Below, piece by piece: positions 53,099 to 61,684 of a stretch of 64,000 nt of DNA (positions within the stretch are counted from its first letter, which is position 1; every line of letters begins with the position of its first letter). A program made the position numbers and the translations under genes. A model generated the notes under the pieces. The model ran no database searches, had not been told where the DNA came from, and was given only the letters and a program-made list of their open reading frames with translations. The stretch lies in the NCBI RefSeq assembly GCF_030814715.1, contig NZ_JAUSVO010000004.1, positions 372,001 to 436,000 of the forward strand, read 5' to 3'. The stretch is from Kaistia dalseonensis. Lineage in GTDB: Bacteria; Pseudomonadota; Alphaproteobacteria; Rhizobiales; Kaistiaceae.

Positions 53099-54033
53099 TG
53101 GCGAAGCTCTCCACCTTCACTGTCTCCGAACTGCTCGATCGGGATTTCGATCCGGTCAGCTTTGTCGTGCCTCGCTTCATCCCGATCGGCCTGACACTTC
53201 TCGCCGGCAAGCCGAAGATCGGCAAGTCCTGGCTCCTGCTGAACATCGCGCGCGCCGTCGCGCAGGGAGGCGTGTTGTTCGGGGAAGTGACGGAGCCCGG
53301 TTCGGTTCTAGTCTTGGCTCTGGAAGACAACGAGCGTCGGCTCAAGGCTCGGCTGAAAACGATGCTCGGCTCGTCGCCGCCGCCCGAGACGATGCACATG
53401 ACAACGAAATGCCCCCGTATCGGCGAAGGGTGCGAGCAGGCGATCACCGAGTGGGTGAAAACAGCCGATCGCCCGCGCCTCGTTATCGTTGATGTGCTCG
53501 GCCAAGTCCGGCCCAAGAGCGACAGCAAGCGCGCCTACGATGACGACTATGCCGCCATCGGCCCGCTGAAGAAGATCGCCGACGACGCCGGCATCGCCAT
53601 CATCGTTTGTCATCATACCCGCAAGGAACAGGCCGCCGATCCGTTCGACGCGATCTCCGGAACGACTGGCCTCGCGGGCGCTTCGGACACGGTCATCATC
53701 ATGGACCGTGGCCCGACCGGTACGACGCTGTACGGCCGGGGACGCGACCTCGAAGAATTCGAGGTCATGTTGTCCTTCGATCCGCGCGCCGGTTCTTGGC
53801 GCTTGGTCGGCGACGCCGCAGAGGCGACGCGCTCGGTCGAGCGCACGGCGATCCTCGCGGCGCTGCGGCAGATCGGGGCGCCCACCGGTCCGAAGGAGGT
53901 CGCTGATGCGGCGCGGCTTTCGGCTGGTTCTGTCAAAAAGATGATGCCGAAGATGGTCGCGGCCGGCGATCTCGTGAAGATGGCGCGCGGGACGTACTGG
54001 CTCGCCGATCAGCCCGATCCCGGACTGCACTAG
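53098..54033 (+). CDS. RepA-like AAA ATPase (AAA_25 family)
   Basis: A 311-residue RecA-fold ATPase like those encoded by plasmids and integrative islands for replication. Walker A is AGKPKIGKS (36-44) and Walker B is LVIVD (128-132). ALEDNERRLKAR and ICHHTRKEQAADPFDAISGTTGLAG are strong family signatures. The C-terminal 60 residues form a likely winged helix (TGPKEVADAARLSAGSVKKMMPKMVAAGDL). ATG 53098 is preceded by AAGGGAGGG at 7 bases. It may let the excised island replicate (inference). A hairpin covers the stop. Confidence 0.87.
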   Translation: MAKLSTFTVSELLDRDFDPVSFVVPRFIPIGLTLLAGKPKIGKSWLLLNIARAVAQGGVLFGEVTEPGSVLVLALEDNERRLKARLKTMLGSSPPPETMHMTTKCPRIGEGCEQAITEWVKTADRPRLVIVDVLGQVRPKSDSKRAYDDDYAAIGPLKKIADDAGIAIIVCHHTRKEQAADPFDAISGTTGLAGASDTVIIMDRGPTGTTLYGRGRDLEEFEVMLSFDPRAGSWRLVGDAAEATRSVERTAILAALRQIGAPTGPKEVADAARLSAGSVKKMMPKMVAAGDLVKMARGTYWLADQPDPGLH

Positions 54034-54039
54034 TCCGGG
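54019..54039 (+). terminator. Hairpin across the RepA-like gene stop
   Basis: CCCGGACT (54019-54026) and AGTCCGGG (54032-54039) form a perfect 8-bp stem with a 5-base loop. The stop codon TAG is at 54031-54033. Confidence 0.5.
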
Positions 54040-54996
54040 TCGCTCACCGCTCTACCCCGGTCACTTCGTTCCCCTCGTTCCCTATTCTCTCCCCCTCCCT
54101 CTCTCTGAAGGCATGAGAGTGTGGGGAGAAGGGGAACGAAGTACCCAAGGTGACCGGGGGGTAGAGGGTAGGACGTAGAACGCAGGCGCTCGGCCGCGCT
54201 TCAAGGCGCGGCCGGACGCCCCGCCGCGGGGCAGCCCCGCAGAAGATGTCCGAACCACCGACAGCTTCGTCCGGCTTATCTCCGAAAACGTCCGGCGAGC
54301 CAGCATAAGCCGTCCAATCGGACAGCGATCTTCTCGCGGAGCCGTCCGCATTACGGAAGGTACCGGCAAGGCGGCGCCGCCAAAGGCGCCGACCCGGACC
54401 GACCCCCGCCAAGCCCCCCGCTCGTCTCGCGCCGCGCCGCGACCGCTGGCCCCCGCCGTCCGGTCCAGCCTTGACCATCGCCCGGAGCGGGCACGCCGTC
54501 CCCTTCAGAACCCGACCCGTCTAGGATCGCGAAAGGCAGGCTTAAAGGCCTGCCGCTTTCGATGGCTACCCCGCCCTGCCCGAGGCCGCGCCAGTGCTCT
54601 CGTGGCGCCGTAGCCCGCCCTACAGCCCTGCCGCAGCCGGTGCCACCCCCCTACCCCCCGTGCGTGGGTCCCGTCACAGGGGGGCGGGTGTGCCGCGCTG
54701 CGGATCAGTCCGGGAAAAACCTGAATGTCACGAATTGCGATTTACGCTTTGATTGTATTCATCCAGCGGCGCGGACCGGAAAGTCCGGTCTAGCGAATTG
54801 AACGTGAGTATACCGATACGAATGTGCAGGAACGACCGAAGTAGAACCGCAGTCTCCTATTTTGTGGCGCGGGGGTACTGTGTTAATCTGTACTGGCCTC
54901 GAATGGTTGACGGGCACGTCTTCACGGTCATTGAGAACGAGGGCGGCGGCTCGCTGCCGCCTTCACACCACATCCCCCGAACTCGATTGGAAGCCG
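54034..54996. other. 963-base structured non-coding region, possible replication origin
   Basis: No convincing gene was found; open frames here are Arg/Gly/Pro-rich and lack a ribosome site. The region begins with a long interrupted inverted repeat: CTCTACCCCGGTCA at 54050-54063 matches TGACCGGGG...TAGAG at 54151-54166, and CTTCGTTCCCCT at 54064-54075 matches AGGGGAACGAAG at 54130-54141. A second perfect hairpin, GACCGGA-AAG-TCCGGTC, lies at 54774-54790 next to a more AT-rich stretch (54719-54762). Position just behind a RepA-like gene makes an origin plausible, but this is not shown. Confidence 0.4.
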
Positions 54997-56001
54997 ATGG
55001 TCTCTTTGTTTGATCGTATCCAGCAGACCTTCTCGCCGGCCGCGAAGAAGCCGGCGTCGGTGGCTGAACTCGCCAAGCTCGCGGAAGCGGCCCGTATCCA
55101 TGTCGCGGCGTGCGAAGCAGCGGTCAAGGAACTTGAAGGCCGCCGGGCCGAAGCCGTTCTTTCGGGAGAGGAAAGCAGGACGCGGTTCCGCGCTGATCTT
55201 GCTGTGGCATCTGGCGATCTGGATGACGCGAAGATCGCAGCGCAGGAGATCGAACGCAGGCTCGCGGAACGTCGCGAGAAGGACGAACAGGCAAAGCGGT
55301 TGAAGCAGTTCGAAGCCGCCCAGCGCGCCCGCGACGAAGCTGCCGCCGAGATCACCAAGCGGTATCCGGCAGCGGCGCAGGAAATCGTCTCGCTCATCCG
55401 GATCGCTGCGGAAGCCGACGCCCGTGTTGAAGCCGTGAATGCCGAACTGCCGGAAGGCCTGCCGGCTCTCGCCGCAGTCGAGGATGTCGCCCGCCTTGGC
55501 GGGCATCGCTCGCCCCGCGCCGTCTCCGATCGCGTCGTGAAATTGTGGTGCCCGGAGGGGTCTACTGAACCTGCACCCGAGGACCAGCAGGCGAGCATCG
55601 AAGTCGTTGCCCACGACCCCTCGCGCGGCACGCGGCAGACATCGTGGACAAGCGCCGCGCCGTATGACCCAAGCCGAGGGGGTCGGCCGTTAACCGAGAC
55701 GCACATCCGGACGCTGAATTTCGTGCGCCGCCGGTTCCGTCGCATCGAGCACATCGAGGGCATCCCCGGCACCGTGCCGGATCGTCTCGCCTCGATCGTG
55801 CTGCCGCCGCTGCTCGGCGGCGGCGTGCCGTTCTGGTCAGGCTCCGACTGGTTCGACAGCCCTTCGTCGGTTATCGACCGTCTCGCCAAGCTCGACGCTC
55901 AGCGGGACGAGACCGCGCGGCAGAGCGAGCCGCGCCGTGTCGTGAAATTTGAGTTGCTGAAGGACGAACCGGCGGCGGCCGAGAAGAGCGAGGCGGAGTG
56001 A
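54997..56001 (+). CDS. Hypothetical coiled-coil protein of the island
   Basis: A 334-residue protein with no recognised family. Residues about 15-145 are Ala/Glu/Lys/Arg-rich with a heptad pattern (VAELAKLAEAARIHVAACEAA ... EIERRLAERREKDEQAKRLKQ), indicating a long coiled coil. The C-terminal part (about 225-300) is globular and includes LNFVRRRFRRIEHIEGIPG and VLPPLLGGGVPFW. The last residues are acidic. ATG 54997 starts where family-free low-complexity sequence ends. It overlaps the next small gene by 4 bases (GTGA). It resembles structural or scaffold proteins of islands, but the function is unknown. Confidence 0.65.
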   Translation: MVSLFDRIQQTFSPAAKKPASVAELAKLAEAARIHVAACEAAVKELEGRRAEAVLSGEESRTRFRADLAVASGDLDDAKIAAQEIERRLAERREKDEQAKRLKQFEAAQRARDEAAAEITKRYPAAAQEIVSLIRIAAEADARVEAVNAELPEGLPALAAVEDVARLGGHRSPRAVSDRVVKLWCPEGSTEPAPEDQQASIEVVAHDPSRGTRQTSWTSAAPYDPSRGGRPLTETHIRTLNFVRRRFRRIEHIEGIPGTVPDRLASIVLPPLLGGGVPFWSGSDWFDSPSSVIDRLAKLDAQRDETARQSEPRRVVKFELLKDEPAAAEKSEAE

Positions 56002-56225
56002 TCGAACCCGGTGCGATCGTGCGGCGGGAGGCGGCGGCGATTGCGAAGATCGGAGCCGCCTTTGCTTCGCTCGGCATCCCGATCGATGTTGGAGCTGCGA
56101 TCCGAGCCGGGATTTCGCTGCCGGATTTTGCGTTGCTCGTCGTCGCGGATGCCGTTGCCGCTCTCGAAGGCGAGGAGATCAGCCCCGAGGTCGCCGCTTT
56201 CCTCGAAACCGCACACACCGACTAG
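55998..56225 (+). CDS. Small hypothetical protein coupled to the coiled-coil gene
   Basis: A 75-residue protein with GTG start 55998 overlapping the previous TGA by 4 bases. It is Ala/Ile/Leu-rich and helical, with a regular pattern (AAAIAKIGAAFASLGIPIDVG). No family recognised. Its TAG overlaps the TAG of the convergent gene in CTAG at 56222-56225. Confidence 0.55.
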   Translation: MIEPGAIVRREAAAIAKIGAAFASLGIPIDVGAAIRAGISLPDFALLVVADAVAALEGEEISPEVAAFLETAHTD

Positions 56226-56530
56226 CTGGCGCGCCGCGCCAAGGCTTCCGCGTCCCGTCCAGCACTGATGAGGAGTTGGGCGCACAGGCCTTCCCAATTC
56301 TGGCTGATCCGCATTCCGCCGTAGACCCGCATCTTGATGGCGATCTCTTCGACGTTCTCGGCCTTGGCTTCGGCGAGCAGCGCCAAGGCCGCCGCCTCCT
56401 TAGCCGCCGCGCGCTCCAGCGTCACCAGCACATCCCCATCGTCGTCGCCGCTGTCGAGCGCGGCGGCATAGGCCGCCGTCGCCGCGTCTAGTTCCTTCGC
56501 GATCTCCCGTACCAGCATCTGGGCCTCCAT
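56222..56530 (-). CDS. Small hypothetical alpha-helical protein
   Basis: A 102-residue protein on the minus strand. It is Ala/Glu/Leu-rich (about residues 8-68) and probably all-helical; the end is more mixed (RVYGGMRISQNWEGLCAQLLISAGRDAEAL). No family recognised. The reading frame is well patterned and closes at a shared CTAG, so it is likely real. It is divergent from qatA across 458 bases. A regulatory or accessory role is only a guess. Confidence 0.5.
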   Translation of the reverse strand: MEAQMLVREIAKELDAATAAYAAALDSGDDDGDVLVTLERAAAKEAAALALLAEAKAENVEEIAIKMRVYGGMRISQNWEGLCAQLLISAGRDAEALARRAS

Positions 56531-56988
56531 TCGTGCGATGCTCGAATTCTACACGGGGGCCTGCTCGATCCCGAAGTTGTATCTTCGGCGTCGGCGGTTG
56601 TTTCTTCGCTGCCGAGCGTTGGAGATTGCGTCGTTTCGATTGTAGGGCCTGTTTCCGCCGGCTAGGCCGCCCGTAGGCGGCGATCCGCGATTTTCGGCGT
56701 GGATATACGCCGGCCGAGACGAATGCCCGCCTACGCCCCGTAAACGACAGTCCGAATGGCAGCGTAACCCCTCGGCGCCGCAGCGCAGCGGCGGAAGAAG
56801 GGTTGCCGTGACCCGCGATCACGCGCCCTCGACGGACACGTCCGTCTCTAGTGCTGCTCCACGGAGGGTCGCTCCAACGGAAGCCTTGCCTCTGCACGCC
56901 TCGATCCGGGCGACGAATACTTACTATCTGGGGTTTTTGCGCGCTAAGCTTGTGCTACAACGCCTAGGTTACCAAGGGGGAGAGGGCA
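56531..56988. other. 458-base gap upstream of qatA
   Basis: It holds the divergent leaders of the small helical gene and qatA. One hairpin-like structure is visible at 56766-56804: AACCC pairs with GGGTT outside and CGCCGC (56776-56781) with GCGGCG (56788-56793) inside. A short TTGT-GCT-ACAA inverted repeat lies at 56950-56960. No gene or clear -35/-10 pair was recognised. Confidence 0.4.
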
Positions 56989-58785
56989 ATGTGGCGTGAC
57001 AGCGAGAGCGATCACGACTTTCTCAATTTCACAGAGATTGCGGATCAAATCGCAGCATTGGCAACGAATAACTCGTTGTTGCCAATCTCGATAGGCGTGT
57101 TCGGAACTTGGGGAACAGGCAAGTCGACTGTCTTGAAACTGGTCGAGGGTCGCTTGGCCCAAATATCGGCCGACAATCCAGAAGCCCCCGTGCCAATAGT
57201 GGTGAAATTTGACGCGTGGATGTACCAGGGTTTCGATGACGCGCGCGCAGCTCTTATGGAGGTTGTTGCATCACATTTATTGCAGGTTGCCGAAGAAAAG
57301 AAGACGTTAATCGATAAGGCCAAAGAGTTCGCTGGGCGCGTCAATTATTTCCGTGGCCTAGGCATGATAGCCGATTTCGGACTAGGCATTGCTCTTGGAA
57401 TTCCTCCCGGTCTCCTCACGCGAGCTGGATCGGCGGTCTCATCCATTTTTGCCGGAAGCGTCACTGACGCTCAATACAAAGAGCTGAAAGGTGACGCTGC
57501 CGATGTGACAAGAAGTCTCTCGGAACTTGTTAGGCCAGCCGAAAAACGTACACCACCGAAAGAAATAGCTGCCTTTAGGAGCGAATTCGGAGAGCTTCTC
57601 GAAGGGCTTAACACGACGCTGATCGTTTTTATCGACAATCTCGATCGATGTCTCCCGGACGTTGCGATAGGAACTTTGGAAGCCATTCGACTTTTTCTCT
57701 TCATGCCGCGAACCGCGTTCGTTATCGCAGCCGACGAAGATATGATCCGACATTCAGTTGCGAAGCATTTCAATGATCCGAATGCATCCCACGTTCGGGA
57801 CTATCTCGACAAGGTCATACAAGTTCCAATGCGCGTCCCGCAAGTCGGCGTACAAGACATTCGTGCATATATGTACTCTCTATTCGTCAGCCTCACTGCC
57901 CCCGATAATATAGTTGCAGTCAAGGAGCGCCTGCTCGGCGCGTTACAAAGCGGATGGAGAGGTGACAATTTCAACAAGGAGGAGATTGCTAAGCTTGCCG
58001 GTGAACCACAGGGTTTGCTCGACAACTTGGGAATAGCCGACAGGCTGGCTCCATTGCTGGCCTCTGCTCCAAAGATACAGGGCAACCCGCGCATCGTGAA
58101 GCGGCTGCTGAACGCCGTATCCCTGCGGCAGACGCTGGCCGCAAATCGCAAGATGAACATCGACTTAGCGACGCTGGCCAAACTCGCAATCTTTGAGCGC
58201 TGCACAGACGGTCCTGCGACGTTGGCGCTCTTCCATCTCATCATGGACAGCAAGGATGCGGAGAAACTGCTGCTGCCGCAGGCAAGGGTCAGGGGAAAAG
58301 CGCCCGAGGTCAAAGGCAAGGCTATTGATCTACCGACCGATTGGGCACCATACGCGGACTTCATAGAACAATGGCGAGAGCTACCACCACTGTTCGACAG
58401 CGCCGAGAAGCTTCGTCCGGCGGTCTTTTTGAGCCGCGACGTGATGGCGCCAGCATTGGGACGTTCGGACCTGAGCCATGCCGCGCGAGAAGCGATCGCT
58501 GCCCTATTGAAGGTCGACAACGTCAATTCGCCGGTCGGCAAGGAAATCATAAAGAGCCTCAACGCTACCGATCGACGCGCAGTTATGTCTGGCCTGATCG
58601 ATGGAATGCGTGACGCGGATTGGTCAGCAGCCGTGCCGGGCATCCATGGCGCTGCTTTGATCGCCGAGAATTCGCCGGAGGCGAAATCAGAACTGAAGGC
58701 ATTCGTCGGAGGCTTGCAGACCGATGAGATGAACAAGGGCGTTCTCTACCTGCTTCGAAAGATTGGACTGATCGGGGGCGCATGA
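56989..58785 (+). CDS. qatA: QatA: KAP-family P-loop ATPase of the QatABCD anti-phage system
   Basis: A 598-residue KAP NTPase. Walker A is GTWGTGKST (39-47), the KAP motif KFDAWMY is near 73-79, a hydrophobic segment that may contact the membrane lies at about 120-153, and Walker B is LIVFIDNLDR (211-220). The C-terminal half is helical. ATG 56989 follows AAGGGGGAGAG. It starts a four-gene operon whose order, KAP ATPase, unknown, QueC-like, TatD-like, is exactly that of QatABCD. The nucleotide chemistry of the system is not settled. Its codons are clearly less G+C-rich than the host genes. Confidence 0.92.
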   Translation: MWRDSESDHDFLNFTEIADQIAALATNNSLLPISIGVFGTWGTGKSTVLKLVEGRLAQISADNPEAPVPIVVKFDAWMYQGFDDARAALMEVVASHLLQVAEEKKTLIDKAKEFAGRVNYFRGLGMIADFGLGIALGIPPGLLTRAGSAVSSIFAGSVTDAQYKELKGDAADVTRSLSELVRPAEKRTPPKEIAAFRSEFGELLEGLNTTLIVFIDNLDRCLPDVAIGTLEAIRLFLFMPRTAFVIAADEDMIRHSVAKHFNDPNASHVRDYLDKVIQVPMRVPQVGVQDIRAYMYSLFVSLTAPDNIVAVKERLLGALQSGWRGDNFNKEEIAKLAGEPQGLLDNLGIADRLAPLLASAPKIQGNPRIVKRLLNAVSLRQTLAANRKMNIDLATLAKLAIFERCTDGPATLALFHLIMDSKDAEKLLLPQARVRGKAPEVKGKAIDLPTDWAPYADFIEQWRELPPLFDSAEKLRPAVFLSRDVMAPALGRSDLSHAAREAIAALLKVDNVNSPVGKEIIKSLNATDRRAVMSGLIDGMRDADWSAAVPGIHGAALIAENSPEAKSELKAFVGGLQTDEMNKGVLYLLRKIGLIGGA

Positions 58786-59648
58786 TGGGAACCTCTCGTC
58801 CGAAACCAGACGCGCCGCCCGCCTCACCATTGATCCCGCCGTGGGCAGATCAGGACCCGGCTCCTCCGACACCATTGCCCGATCCTCTCCCCGAAGACCC
58901 CCTACCTGAAGAGGAGGCAGACGCCGGACTGCCTGCGGATGAAGTCGTGGACGATGACGACGATGCAGGAGAGATCGCCGAACCACAGCGCTATCGAGGT
59001 TTCCGGATCGCCCTCAGTCGCTTTGCAAATTCGGGCGAGATCAGCGACGCGCGAACGGCTCTGAGCCGCTGGGTCAATAAATCAATGGGCGGGGGCGCAG
59101 CGGGTACCCGGCGTGTGGAACGGGCTGCACGAACCGGCGGTGCAGCCCTTGCTGGGGTCGCTAGGGCGGGCGCCGGACAACCCCCAGAAGGCGGCGCCCT
59201 CGACATCCGTACGCTGGCTGGTCAGCCCGTCGAAGCTGCGATCGGCGCTATCCTAGATGCCTTCATGCCACCCGGCATCTTGGACGAGGTCGCTGCCAGG
59301 CTGGCGATGGAAGAGGCGCTAGCGCAGGCACTTGGGACGGCCGACATATTCGACCCGGCCGCTCTGGATGCCAACGCGGTGCAGGTCGCGACCTTGGCGT
59401 TTGTCGCCGAGTTGGTTTTCGTACAAGTCGCCGGTGATGCAGGGCGTTCTTTAGCCTCAGTGGGGCCGGTCGCCGCGGCGAAGCGCGAAGCGGAAATCCG
59501 CTCGCTGGTGAGGGAGGTAGTGAGCTTGGTCGGAGCGCCGATACTAGCCGCTGCCGGGGCGGTGCTCAACGGACAGCGGATGTCGACGCTGATCTCCCGG
59601 TCAGTGCGAGAGGCACTTGAGGAAATCGCCAGATGGGAAGATCGCTAA
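58782..59648 (+). CDS. qatB: QatB: unknown-function component of QatABCD
   Basis: A 288-residue protein. The first 70 residues are Pro- and Asp/Glu-rich and disordered-looking. The rest is Ala-rich and helical (about 75-288), including FRIALSRFANSGEISDARTALSRW, which looks like the family core. No enzyme motif is seen; QatB is the uncharacterised member of the system. It overlaps qatA by 4 bases (ATGA). Its TAA is directly followed by the ATG of qatC, so all four genes are tightly coupled. Confidence 0.85.
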   Translation: MMGTSRPKPDAPPASPLIPPWADQDPAPPTPLPDPLPEDPLPEEEADAGLPADEVVDDDDDAGEIAEPQRYRGFRIALSRFANSGEISDARTALSRWVNKSMGGGAAGTRRVERAARTGGAALAGVARAGAGQPPEGGALDIRTLAGQPVEAAIGAILDAFMPPGILDEVAARLAMEEALAQALGTADIFDPAALDANAVQVATLAFVAELVFVQVAGDAGRSLASVGPVAAAKREAEIRSLVREVVSLVGAPILAAAGAVLNGQRMSTLISRSVREALEEIARWEDR

Positions 59649-60920
59649 ATGTTAACACGGACGCCGATCCGAGTTTTGGCCACGTCGAGCCCCGAACGTG
59701 CGACGGCAGCGCTTGCACGCGGCGACGTAGGCATCGCCCTATACCATAGCGGCCGGCCCCAATTGGCCGGTCTGGGGGCCAACCTACGAACCGCCGCCAT
59801 GCATCTCCCGCGCCCGCCATCGGCAATAGCATGGGACTTCCTGACGATCGCCCTCGCCGTATATGCCGCCGACCGCTTCGTTGTCAGGCGAGAGGCGCCC
59901 GACGCCTGGACGAGGATGATCCTGCTTGAAGTCGAGCTGTCGGACCCCGAGCCGTGGATCGCCCAAGCGGACGCATTGGCGGAGGCTCTTCGTTTTCTGT
60001 CCAGCGACATCTGGTATCTGAGGTTTCGTACCGGCGGCAGTCTCCCTCCAACCTTTCAAGCTCGGCCCTCAGATCGCGACTGCGCTTGCCTCTTTTCAGG
60101 CGGTCTGGATAGCCTAATCGGTGCAATCGATCTCCGCGCAGAAGGCCGTCGGCCGCTTTTGGTCAGCCAAGCGTCGCCGAAAGAGGGATCGGTTCAGGAC
60201 ATCCTGGCCGGTGAGATCGGAATGCTTGAACATCATTTCGCGGGAAGAGCCGCTGAGAAGTGGCGCCCGCCCTATGAGCCATCGTCGCGGGCACGGTCGA
60301 TGCTGTTCTTCGGGTATGGGGCGGTCGCGGCATCATCCATCGGCTCGATCGATGCCCCAGCCGACCTCGTTGTTCCGGAAAACGGCCTGATATCGATCAA
60401 CGCACCGCTGACACATCGGCATATCGGAAGCCTAAGCACGCGAACAACACACCCCCATTTCGTGAGTTCGCTTCAAGCAGTATTTGATGGCGTCGGCCTC
60501 GGCGTCCGCCTAGACAACCCATATGGGTTCAAAACCAAAGGCGAGATGCTTGCTCAATGCCGAGACCGCGTCATTGAACGACTTGCCGCGACCTCCTATT
60601 CCTGCGGTAAGGGCAAGAGGCTGAACAAGCAATGCGGTCGATGCGTGCCATGTCTGATCCGACGGGCATCGTTTGACGCGGCACGGGTCGCTGACGGAAC
60701 AAACTACTGGGCCGACGATCTGTCGCAGCACGCGGCGAACGAAGACGTGGCTTCGGCGCGCTTCGCTGCTGCAACTCTGGCTGAGCGAGATATCGACCGA
60801 TGGGTGTCGCAGGCTGGTCCACTGCCTAGCGATCCCACCCTGCGATCACGATATGTCGATGTGGTCCGTCGCGGGACCGAGGAGCTTCGAAGCTTCTTTG
60901 CTGGTATAGCGTGGCCATGA
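59649..60920 (+). CDS. qatC: QatC: QueC-like PP-loop ATPase of QatABCD
   Basis: A 423-residue enzyme related to 7-cyano-7-deazaguanine synthase QueC. The ATP-binding PP-loop SGGLDS is at 150-155. A zinc-binding cluster C319, C329, C332 and C335 (CGRCVPC) matches the QueC zinc site. The 140-residue N-terminal extension and 85-residue C-terminal tail are absent from housekeeping QueC, marking the defence form. No queD or queE genes are nearby, so queuosine synthesis is unlikely. It probably modifies a nucleobase or a protein (inference). Confidence 0.92.
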   Translation: MLTRTPIRVLATSSPERATAALARGDVGIALYHSGRPQLAGLGANLRTAAMHLPRPPSAIAWDFLTIALAVYAADRFVVRREAPDAWTRMILLEVELSDPEPWIAQADALAEALRFLSSDIWYLRFRTGGSLPPTFQARPSDRDCACLFSGGLDSLIGAIDLRAEGRRPLLVSQASPKEGSVQDILAGEIGMLEHHFAGRAAEKWRPPYEPSSRARSMLFFGYGAVAASSIGSIDAPADLVVPENGLISINAPLTHRHIGSLSTRTTHPHFVSSLQAVFDGVGLGVRLDNPYGFKTKGEMLAQCRDRVIERLAATSYSCGKGKRLNKQCGRCVPCLIRRASFDAARVADGTNYWADDLSQHAANEDVASARFAAATLAERDIDRWVSQAGPLPSDPTLRSRYVDVVRRGTEELRSFFAGIAWP

Positions 60921-61684
60921 TCGATCTTCACTGCCACCTTGATCTGTACCCCGACCCGACGGCATTGGTCGCTGAGTGCGTCGAGCGACGCGTCTACGTT
61001 CTGTCCGTGACCACGGTGCCCAGTGCTTTCACTGGCACCGCGGCACTCGCTGCGTCGGACAGTAGGATCAGAACCGCACTTGGCCTCCACCCAGAAATCG
61101 CCGCGTCGCGATCACGTGAGCTGCCGCTTTTCGAACGGCTTCTTCCGCTAACCCGATACGTGGGCGAAGTCGGACTTGATGGTTCGAGGGACCACAAGGC
61201 GACCTTTGATGCGCAACGGAGCATCTTCGCAGACATCCTTCGGATGTGCGCGCGTGCCGGCGGCAAGGTTCTGTCGATCCACAGTCGCGGCGCGACCGGC
61301 GCCGTGTTGGATGCCCTCTCTGCCGAGCCTACCGCTGGCTGCAGTGTTCTGCATTGGTATGTTGGCACCGGAAAGCAGGTGGCTAGAGCGTCCGAAATGG
61401 ACTGCTGGTTCTCGGTCGGGCCTTCTATGCTCGCAAGCGAACGTGGCCGTTCCGCGGTAGCTGCCATGCCTCGCGATCGCGTACTCCCCGAAACGGATGG
61501 GCCATTCTGCTCGTTCGAAGGTCAACCAGCTCGGCCTTGGGACGCCTGGAGCATTGTGCCGATGCTTGCATCCATCTGGGGTGAGGATGATCAGAGCGTC
61601 GCTAGCCGAATGCGCACCAACCTAAAGGCGCTGTCCGATATCGCCCAAGCGCTGCCACCTGCTGGCGCTAGGAGGCCGACCTGA
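60917..61684 (+). CDS. qatD: QatD: TatD-like metal-dependent nuclease of QatABCD
   Basis: A 255-residue TatD-family hydrolase. All metal ligands are visible: H5 and H7 in DLHCHLD, E84 in GEVGLDG, H122 in IHSRG, H146 in LHWY and D194 in ETDGPF. The nuclease fold is complete, so catalytic activity is expected. ATG 60917 overlaps qatC by 4 bases; a GTG six bases earlier is possible. Its end overlaps the convergent integrase by 17 bases. Its place after qatC completes the QatABCD set. Confidence 0.92.
   Translation: MIDLHCHLDLYPDPTALVAECVERRVYVLSVTTVPSAFTGTAALAASDSRIRTALGLHPEIAASRSRELPLFERLLPLTRYVGEVGLDGSRDHKATFDAQRSIFADILRMCARAGGKVLSIHSRGATGAVLDALSAEPTAGCSVLHWYVGTGKQVARASEMDCWFSVGPSMLASERGRSAVAAMPRDRVLPETDGPFCSFEGQPARPWDAWSIVPMLASIWGEDDQSVASRMRTNLKALSDIAQALPPAGARRPT

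Noticed and set aside
54044-54478. 144-residue minus-strand frame in the island non-coding region
   Set aside because: It is Arg/Gly/Pro-rich, crosses the long inverted repeat, has no ribosome site and no recognisable motif.
56766-56804. Structured RNA (retron-like or toxin-antitoxin RNA) before qatA
   Set aside because: Only one imperfect hairpin is present; there is no reverse transcriptase gene and no repeat array or toxin-like gene beside it.
56808-56999. 63-residue plus-strand frame just before qatA
   Set aside because: No ribosome site and no patterned hydrophobicity; it runs past the qatA ATG in another frame.
59649-60920. QueC-like protein as queuosine synthesis gene
   Set aside because: It has extra N- and C-terminal regions, and it sits with a KAP ATPase and TatD-like protein with no queD, queE or queF. 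This is the Qat arrangement.
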